NCBI GenBank assembly: GCA_025354405.1
Contig: JANXMY010000066.1
Location: 1 to 57,305, forward strand
DNA length: 57,305 nt
Direction: 5' to 3'
DNA from: Armatimonadota bacterium
GTDB lineage: Bacteria > Armatimonadota > Armatimonadia > Armatimonadales > Capsulimonadaceae
Shown here piece by piece: positions 52,122-57,305 of this stretch. Below the pieces are notes generated by a model, which saw only the letters and a program-made list of their open reading frames with translations, was not told where the DNA came from and did no database searches. Each line of letters begins with the position of its first letter. Position 1 is the stretch's first letter. A program made the position numbers and the translations under genes.

Positions 52122-53093
52122 TTAGCGACCACCGCCGCCGGGACGTCCACCGCCACCGCTGAATCCACCACCGCCACCAGGGCGTCCGCCGCCGAAGCCG
52201 CCGCCGCCACCAGGGCCACCGCGACCACCGCCGCCGCCGCCAGGGCCGCCACGACCACCGCCGCCAAAGCCGCCGCCGCTGCCGCCGCGTCCGCCACCGG
52301 CACCGCCGCGTCCGCCACCAGGGCCGCCACGACTTCCGCCAGCACCGCCGCGTCCACCGCGACCGCCGCCCGGTCCACGATCCCCGAAGCCTTCGTCGGC
52401 ATTCAGACGACGCTGCTGCTGCTGCTGCAGGGCAATATCAGCCGTGGTCAATCGTTTCTGGCCCGGAAGGATATCGCCCTTGTAGATCCAGACTTTGACA
52501 CCGATGTTGCCATAGGTGGTTCCAGCTTCAGAGAAGCCATAGTCAATATCTGCCCGCAATGTGTGCAGGGGGATCTTGCCTAGACGGTCACCTTCTTTGC
52601 GAGCCATTTCGCTGCCGTTTAGTCGGCCCGAGCAAAGAATACGAATACCCTTTGCGCCAAGCTTCATTGCACGGGTCACGGCCTGCCTCATCGCACGCTT
52701 GTAAGAAACACGCTTTGTGATCTGCTGAGCAATGCTCTCAGACACGAGCTGAGCATCCAGTTCTGGGTGCCGAATCTCATTAACATTTGCTTGAAACGAC
52801 TTCTTGAATTTCGTCTCGAGAAGAGCACGGAGGTCGTCTACACCCTTGCCACCGCGACCAATAATGATCCCAGGCTTAGCTGTGTGCAAAGTCACTTTCA
52901 CACGGTTCGCTGCACGCTCGATCTCAACACGCGCAATCGAAGCATTCTGAAGTTCGCGGCGTGTTTTGATATAGTCACGGATATGGAAGTCTTCGACCAG
53001 CGCTGCCGCATAGCCTTTGTCCAGATACCATTTGCTTTCCCATTCGCGGTTCACGCCAACGCGGAAACCAACAGGATGAATCTTCTGTCCCAT
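52122..53093 (-). CDS. rpsC: Ribosomal protein uS3 with Gly/Arg-rich (RGG) C-terminal tail
   Basis: A 323-residue protein. Residues 1-220 are standard: [15 protein letters not shown]-motif [16 protein letters not shown], and the C-terminal [12 protein letters not shown]-type strand. From about 238 to the end the sequence is almost only Gly, Arg and Pro with many RGG, GGRGG and FGGG units. The tail resembles RGG boxes of RNA-binding proteins. uS3 shapes the mRNA entry channel. Confidence 0.98.
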   Translation of the reverse strand: MGQKIHPVGFRVGVNREWESKWYLDKGYAAALVEDFHIRDYIKTRRELQNASIARVEIERAANRVKVTLHTAKPGIIIGRGGKGVDDLRALLETKFKKSFQANVNEIRHPELDAQLVSESIAQQITKRVSYKRAMRQAVTRAMKLGAKGIRILCSGRLNGSEMARKEGDRLGKIPLHTLRADIDYGFSEAGTTYGNIGVKVWIYKGDILPGQKRLTTADIALQQQQQRRLNADEGFGDRGPGGGRGGRGGAGGSRGGPGGGRGGAGGGRGGSGGGFGGGGRGGPGGGGGGRGGPGGGGGFGGGRPGGGGGFSGGGGRPGGGGR

Positions 53094-53096
53094 GCG

Positions 53097-53903
53097 TTAT
53101 TCTCCCTCTTCCCGCTTCTGGTCGGCGCCATCACTCGGGTCGGGCGCACGGTCAGACATATCAATCTCAGGCGCATCGGACGCCGTCACGGGCGTCGCTT
53201 CCTGCGCTATCGGGGCTGCCTCTGCGGCGATAAGTGCCGGGGACGGCTCTTCCACCGGCGCAATCGGCTCAGCTTTCGGAGCGGACGGAGCCGCCACTGC
53301 CTTCAGTTTTGCCGGAGCAGCGATGCGGCGCGGCTTGGGGACCGCCGGCGGTGCATCCGTGAGGATGACCGTCAAATGGCTGGTACGCTTCAGGATGCGG
53401 AATGCTCGGCCCTGGGCACGGGCACGAACCCGCTTGAGGCTCGGGCCGCCGTCAGCCAGAATGTTCTGCACTTTCAGCTCTTCGACTCCTGCGCCCCACC
53501 CGTCCTGCGCATTTGCTGCAGCAGAGATCAGAACTTTACTGATCAGCTCGGCCGCATGGTTCGGGATGAACCGCAGCATAGCGAGTGCTTCTGAGACGCG
53601 CTTGCCTTTGATGACATCAATCACCAGTCGGGCTTTGCGGGGCGAAGCACGAAGGTACTTGGCCACGGCGCGAGCTTCTGCAATCACTTCCAGCTTAAGG
53701 GTCCGGTCTCCACCGATCTTCACTTGAAGCGCATCGGTGAGTGCCTGCGACTCCATCCGAACATTGTTCGGACGGCTGGTATGCAGAGCGACGGTCAATC
53801 CGCCGTCTTTGTCTTTTGATAATTTCAGCTTGGAGACCGGCGTCCGTCCCAGCACGTTTTTAACGGCAGGAAGCAGGGCGCGGTCCCGTGCGGCAGTGTT
53901 CAT
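53097..53903 (-). CDS. rplV: Ribosomal protein uL22 extended at both ends
   Basis: A 268-residue protein; uL22 usually has about 110. The core (about 70-183) is clear: VIAEARAVAKYLRASPRKARLVIDVIKGK and RAFRILKRTSHLTVIL. About 69 residues precede it and 85 Ala/Pro/Glu-rich residues follow. The start at 53903 has GGGAGAAATAG and lies 16 bases past rpsS, so the N-terminal addition is probably real. uL22 lines the peptide exit tunnel. Confidence 0.95.
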   Translation of the reverse strand: MNTAARDRALLPAVKNVLGRTPVSKLKLSKDKDGGLTVALHTSRPNNVRMESQALTDALQVKIGGDRTLKLEVIAEARAVAKYLRASPRKARLVIDVIKGKRVSEALAMLRFIPNHAAELISKVLISAAANAQDGWGAGVEELKVQNILADGGPSLKRVRARAQGRAFRILKRTSHLTVILTDAPPAVPKPRRIAAPAKLKAVAAPSAPKAEPIAPVEEPSPALIAAEAAPIAQEATPVTASDAPEIDMSDRAPDPSDGADQKREEGE

Positions 53904-53919
53904 AATATACTATTTCTCC

Positions 53920-54207
53920 CTAACGCCCGCGCGTCGTCCGCGTGTCTTTGGAGCCGGCATGGCCCTTAAACGTGCGGGTGATCGAGAATTCGCCGAGCTT
54001 ATGCCCGACCATATTCTCTGTGACGAAGACGGGGATATGCTTGCGCCCGTCGTGGACAGCCAGCGTATGGCCGATCATCTGCGGGAAGATCGTCGAGCGG
54101 CGCGACCACGTCTTGATAATGCGCTTTTCGTTCCGCGCATTCATATCATCAATGCGCTTCAGCAGTTTCGGGTCGGCATACGGCCCTTTTTTGAGTGAGC
54201 GTCCCAT
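53920..54207 (-). CDS. rpsS: Ribosomal protein uS19
   Basis: A 95-residue protein: [62 protein letters not shown] are definitive. It lies between rplB and rplV. Confidence 0.98.
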   Translation of the reverse strand: MGRSLKKGPYADPKLLKRIDDMNARNEKRIIKTWSRRSTIFPQMIGHTLAVHDGRKHIPVFVTENMVGHKLGEFSITRTFKGHAGSKDTRTTRGR

Positions 54208-54222
54208 AAATTAATTCCCCAG

Positions 54223-55056
54223 TTACTTGGAGCCTCGGCGGCGGACAATAAACTTCTGCGTAGACTTGTTGCGGCGTGTTCTGAACCCGTTGGCGCGGAC
54301 ACCAGTCTTCGAGACCGGACCCTTTTTGCGTCCAACTGGAGACTTCGCTTCGCCGCCGCCATGTGGATGGTCGCGTGGGGACATAACAACGCCGCGTGTG
54401 TGCATATAAACACCCAGCCAGCGTTTCTTGCCCGCTTTACCGTGCTTGATATTCTCATGCTCGATATTCGCGATCTGGCCGATCGTCGCGCGGCACTCCG
54501 CAAGGATCATACGCATTTCGCCGGAGGCCAGCCGAATGGTGACGTACTTGCCGTCTTTTCCCATCAGCTGCGATGCTCCGCCTGCACTGCGAGTGATCTG
54601 GCCACCCTTGCCGGGAATCATCTCGATGTTGTGAACAAGTGTTCCAACCGGGATGGCTCGCAGCGGAAGCGCGTTGCCGGGCTTGATGTCAGCCGTCTCG
54701 CTGGAGATCACCGGATCGCCAACCTTCAGACCAACAGGCCACAGGATATAGCGCTTTTCGCCATCAGCATAGAACACAAGGGCGATACGTGCCGAGCGGT
54801 TCGGATCGTACTCGATCGTCGCGACTTTGCCCGGAATTCCTTCTTTGTTACGCTTGAAGTCAATCAAGCGGTACATCGTCTTGTTACCACCGGCCGTATT
54901 GACCGCCGTGCGACGCCCCTGATTATTTCGTCCACCACTGTGCTTGTTAGGGCGCAGAAGCGATTTTTCAGGCTTGGAAGCCGTCAGCTCAGCATAGTCC
55001 GACGCAGTGCGGAAACGCTGAGACGGCGTTGTGGGTTTGTAGCGTTTAATTCCCAT
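54223..55056 (-). CDS. rplB: Ribosomal protein uL2
   Basis: A 277-residue protein of normal length: [26 protein letters not shown], and the signature [22 protein letters not shown] near the end. It helps form the peptidyl-transferase centre. Confidence 0.99.
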   Translation of the reverse strand: MGIKRYKPTTPSQRFRTASDYAELTASKPEKSLLRPNKHSGGRNNQGRRTAVNTAGGNKTMYRLIDFKRNKEGIPGKVATIEYDPNRSARIALVFYADGEKRYILWPVGLKVGDPVISSETADIKPGNALPLRAIPVGTLVHNIEMIPGKGGQITRSAGGASQLMGKDGKYVTIRLASGEMRMILAECRATIGQIANIEHENIKHGKAGKKRWLGVYMHTRGVVMSPRDHPHGGGEAKSPVGRKKGPVSKTGVRANGFRTRRNKSTQKFIVRRRGSK

Positions 55057-55061
55057 TGTTG

Positions 55062-55388
55062 TTAAACTCCCTCAACCACTTCAATTGCCTGGCCGGGGCC
55101 GAGCGTGATGATGGCTTTTTTCCAGTCGGAGGTTCGACCCTTGTTGGCTCGCTTGAAGAAGCGGCCCTGACGGCTCTTACCTTTGCAGACCATCGTATTA
55201 ACGGAAATGACGTTGATCACGTTCTTCGCATCAGCCTGGATAAGTTCAATCGCTTCCGCGATCTCATACTTGTTCGCATCCTTGGCGACGACAAACGTAT
55301 ACTTGTTTTCGATGCCACCGTTCATCGTCTTTTCGGTGACGATCGGGCGAACGATGATTTGGTAGGGGCTTTTTGTTATTGCGCTCAT
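55062..55388 (-). CDS. rplW: Ribosomal protein uL23
   Basis: A 108-residue protein: [38 protein letters not shown] and [21 protein letters not shown]. It docks chaperones at the tunnel exit. Confidence 0.97.
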   Translation of the reverse strand: MSAITKSPYQIIVRPIVTEKTMNGGIENKYTFVVAKDANKYEIAEAIELIQADAKNVINVISVNTMVCKGKSRQGRFFKRANKGRTSDWKKAIITLGPGQAIEVVEGV

Positions 55389-55390
55389 AG

Positions 55391-56053
55391 TTACGCGGTC
55401 GCCTCCTCTGTCTCAGTAGTCGCAGCACTGGTCCCGTAGATGTTGTCCAGTTTGCTTAGTGCTCCCTGGGTCATCACGATCTGCTCTGCATCCAGCACGT
55501 CCCGTACGGAAAATGCCGGGGCAACACGGACAGTAATGCCCGGAATGTTGCGGAATGATTTGTAAATCGTCAGATTAACATCAGGAAGCACGATCAGCGC
55601 CTTGCCCTTGATGCCCAGCGATTTCAGAACAGCGGCAGCCGCCTTGGTCGAATGCGTCTCAATCGTCAGCGTATCAAGAACGATGATGACATCGCTCGCC
55701 GCTTTGGTTGAAAGAGCAGAAGCAAGTGCTGCGCGCCGTGCCTTCTTCGGAAGCTTTGCAGACAGGTCACGCGGATGCGGGCCAAAGACGATACCACCGT
55801 GCCGATAGTGTGGCGCGGAGATCGTACCCTGACGAGCACGTCCGGTACCTTTCTGGCGATAAGGCTTGCGTCCGCCACCCGCCACTTCGGCGCGGGTTTT
55901 GGTGTCGCGCGTGTCCTGGCGGCTGTTGGTCGCTTCGTTGACGACGGCCTGATGCATCAGGCCTGGATTGATTTTTGCACTGAATAGTTTGTCGCTGAGG
56001 GAAACATTTCCCCCGCTCGTGCCATCCAATTTTCTAAGAATGGTTTCCGGCAT
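55391..56053 (-). CDS. rplD: Ribosomal protein uL4
   Basis: A 220-residue protein: GGRKPYRQKGTGRARQGTISAPHYRHGGIVFGPHPRD is the tunnel-loop signature. Its C-terminal half (VIIVLDTLTIETHSTKAAAAVL...) is standard. It lines the exit tunnel with uL22 and in some bacteria controls the S10 operon. Confidence 0.98.
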   Translation of the reverse strand: MPETILRKLDGTSGGNVSLSDKLFSAKINPGLMHQAVVNEATNSRQDTRDTKTRAEVAGGGRKPYRQKGTGRARQGTISAPHYRHGGIVFGPHPRDLSAKLPKKARRAALASALSTKAASDVIIVLDTLTIETHSTKAAAAVLKSLGIKGKALIVLPDVNLTIYKSFRNIPGITVRVAPAFSVRDVLDAEQIVMTQGALSKLDNIYGTSAATTETEEATA

Positions 56054-56067
56054 GGGTCGTGTTCCTC

Positions 56068-56694
56068 CTAGCGTTTGAATTTCTTGATCATGACGAGGCC
56101 ACCGTTTGCACCTGGGACAGCACCCTTGACCAGCAACAGATTCTTCTCGGTATCGATACGAACGATCCGAAGTCCTTGCTGCGTAATCTGGGCATCACCC
56201 ATGTGACCCGGTTTGCCTGAGCCTTTAAAGGTTCGAGCGGCATCAGTACCACCACCGGAAGCCGGCTTTCGGTGAGAAGTAGACGCACCGTGCGTGGCTT
56301 TGTTGCCGCGCCAGCCATACCGCTTCATGACACCGGCAAAGCCTTTACCCTTGGAGATACCGGTGACGGCGACTTTCTCGCCCTCCACAAAGATGTCGGC
56401 GCTAAACTCATGGCCTTCGGCCAGAGTCTCGCCCGGCTCAATCGGGATCTCGCGGAGTGTCCGCTTTGGCTTGACATCGTGCGCTGCAAAGTGTCCCTTG
56501 ATGGGCATGGTCAGACGATGCTCTTTCACATCCTCAAACCCGATTTGCATGGCGGAGTAGCCATCTTTGGCAATAGTTTTTAGTTGTACGACGATACAGG
56601 GACCAGCGGCGATCACGGTGACCGGAGTCACGCGACCGCCCTCTTCGAAGATCTGGGTCATCCCCAGCTTCTTTCCCAAGATGGAACTTGGCAT
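56068..56694 (-). CDS. rplC: Ribosomal protein uL3
   Basis: About 208 residues from the ATG at 56694 (MPSSILGKKLGMTQIF), behind GGAGG; a GTG four codons earlier overlaps that site. Signature: GISKGKGFAGVMKRYGWRGNKATHG. It starts 23S assembly. A -10-like TATAAT (minus, 56754-56759) lies in the spacer to rpsJ. Confidence 0.98.
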   Translation of the reverse strand: MPSSILGKKLGMTQIFEEGGRVTPVTVIAAGPCIVVQLKTIAKDGYSAMQIGFEDVKEHRLTMPIKGHFAAHDVKPKRTLREIPIEPGETLAEGHEFSADIFVEGEKVAVTGISKGKGFAGVMKRYGWRGNKATHGASTSHRKPASGGGTDAARTFKGSGKPGHMGDAQITQQGLRIVRIDTEKNLLLVKGAVPGANGGLVMIKKFKR

Positions 56695-56792
56695 TTTTTC
56701 CTCCACGGCGCACCTGGCAAGCGTGGAACAGCTTGTTACGTGACGCGGTTTTGATTATAATAGAGTGCGAGAACGACTAACGAACAGAGAAC

Positions 56793-57101
56793 TTACAGTT
56801 TGATTTCGATGTCCACACCCGACGGAAGGTCTAGGCGCATCAAAGCATCAATGGTCTTTGGACCGGGATCATGGATATCGATCAGACGCTTGTGCGTACG
56901 CATCTCGAAGTGCTCGAAAGACTCTTTATCCACAAAAGTACTGCGCTGCATCGGAATAATATTCTTCTCGGTTGGCAGCAAAACGGGCCCGGAGATTCGA
57001 GCGCCGGTCCGTTTGACAGTATCTACAATTTTCTCCGCGCTCTGGTCTAACACGCGATGGTCAAACGCGCGAAGACGGATGCGGACTTTATCACGTCGCA
57101 T
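56793..57101 (-). CDS. rpsJ: Ribosomal protein uS10
   Basis: A 102-residue protein of standard length: [39 protein letters not shown] and [24 protein letters not shown]. First ribosomal gene behind tuf, so it opens the S10 operon here. Confidence 0.98.
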   Translation of the reverse strand: MRRDKVRIRLRAFDHRVLDQSAEKIVDTVKRTGARISGPVLLPTEKNIIPMQRSTFVDKESFEHFEMRTHKRLIDIHDPGPKTIDALMRLDLPSGVDIEIKL

Positions 57102-57127
57102 AATTTGTAATTACTCCTGGCACAGAA

Positions 57128-57155
57128 GCAGGGGCATGAAAGGTCAAGCCCCTGC
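57128..57155. other. Hairpin between tuf and rpsJ
   Basis: GCAGGGGC / GCCCCTGC with a 12-base loop, directly behind the tuf stop. No T-run follows on the minus strand, so readthrough into rpsJ is likely. Confidence 0.5.
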
Positions 57156-57163
57156 ATAGATAA

Positions 57164-57305
57164 CTAAGCGAGAATCTTGGTGACGACGCCTGCGCCCACC
57201 GTGTGGCCACCCTCACGGATTGCAAAGCGAAGACCCTCTTCCATCGCGATCGGCGCGATCAGTTCCCCAACAATCGTCACGTTGTCACCCGGCATCACCA
57301 TCTCC
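57164..57305 (-). CDS. tuf: Elongation factor Tu, C-terminal fragment (gene continues past the window)
   Basis: The minus strand encodes the last 46 residues of EF-Tu: [45 protein letters not shown]. The window ends inside the gene, so it is partial at its 5' side. Tuf-rpsJ adjacency is the common str-S10 arrangement. Confidence 0.98.
   Translation of the reverse strand, partial: EMVMPGDNVTIVGELIAPIAMEEGLRFAIREGGHTVGAGVVTKILA

Noticed and set aside
52119-52583. Ala/Thr-rich plus-strand frame
   Set aside because: Antisense to the glycine-rich tail of rpsC; composition is a mirror of the repeats.
1-57305. Prophage or transposase genes
   Set aside because: No integrase, transposase, capsid or tail gene was recognised; the repeats at 19.2-19.5 kb carry no protein.

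Overview
The window comes from a diderm (Gram-negative-type) bacterium with a GC content I judge to be in the high fifties. Evidence for two membranes is direct: two separate sets of Lpt-type lipopolysaccharide transport genes, an SLBB/Wza-type polysaccharide exporter, lipoproteins, and Sec and Tat components. A DUF3084 coiled-coil protein behind LptB and LptF/G is an arrangement I associate with Cyanobacteria and Armatimonadota. With the secreted arabinosidase, the sigma-54 factor and the odd ribosomal-protein tails, Armatimonadota is my best guess. That assignment is inference and needs a ribosomal-protein tree.

Layout. 183-4684 (minus): lptC-like, lptA-like, lptB, lptF/G, DUF3084. 4852-7892 (plus): UDP-glucuronate decarboxylase behind a consensus promoter, rpoN, and a small unknown. 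7912-12576 (minus): a BtuF-like cobalamin-binding protein with a Dabb protein, then a secreted mutarotase and a secreted GH51 arabinofuranosidase. 12689-16127: a secreted alpha/beta hydrolase, tRNA-Asn, a standalone cyanophycin-synthetase N-domain protein, and an SLBB exporter. 16224-19093 (minus): cold-shock protein, ErpA-type Fe-S carrier, and a large FAD/Fe-S oxidoreductase. 19190-19540 is a repeat island. 19535-20797 (minus): an acidic unknown and an alpha/beta hydrolase.

20858-24182 (plus) is the most interesting part: a compact RiPP-like locus. A strong promoter with overlapping palindromes drives a 39-residue precursor peptide that was too short for ordinary gene calling. A long hairpin follows, then a PqqD-like recognition protein, an HPr-kinase-like protein, a soluble signal-peptidase-like Ser/His protease and a nucleotidyltransferase-fold protein. 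The precursor has lasso-like features (YxxPxV, Thr at -2, Glu at core position 8), but no lasso cyclase or B2 peptidase is nearby. Next come a thioredoxin-fold protein without its cysteines, a lipoprotein with a second lptC/lptA pair, a catalytically degenerate PtsI-like protein and an RsmJ-like methyltransferase.

28935-36940: a membrane PAS-GGDEF-EAL protein (minus), sucA-sucB (2-oxoglutarate dehydrogenase E1 and E2) with a textbook terminator, two small unknowns, and a 53-residue CcmD-like membrane peptide. 36998-57305 (all minus): secG, two tatA-like genes, then rpsI, rplM, truA, rplQ, rpoA, rpsD, rpsK, rpsM, rpmJ, infA, map, adk, secY, and the spc and S10 operons back to a partial tuf. 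Gene order is canonical, but uS3, uL22, uS5, IF-1 and uL30 carry unusual extensions.
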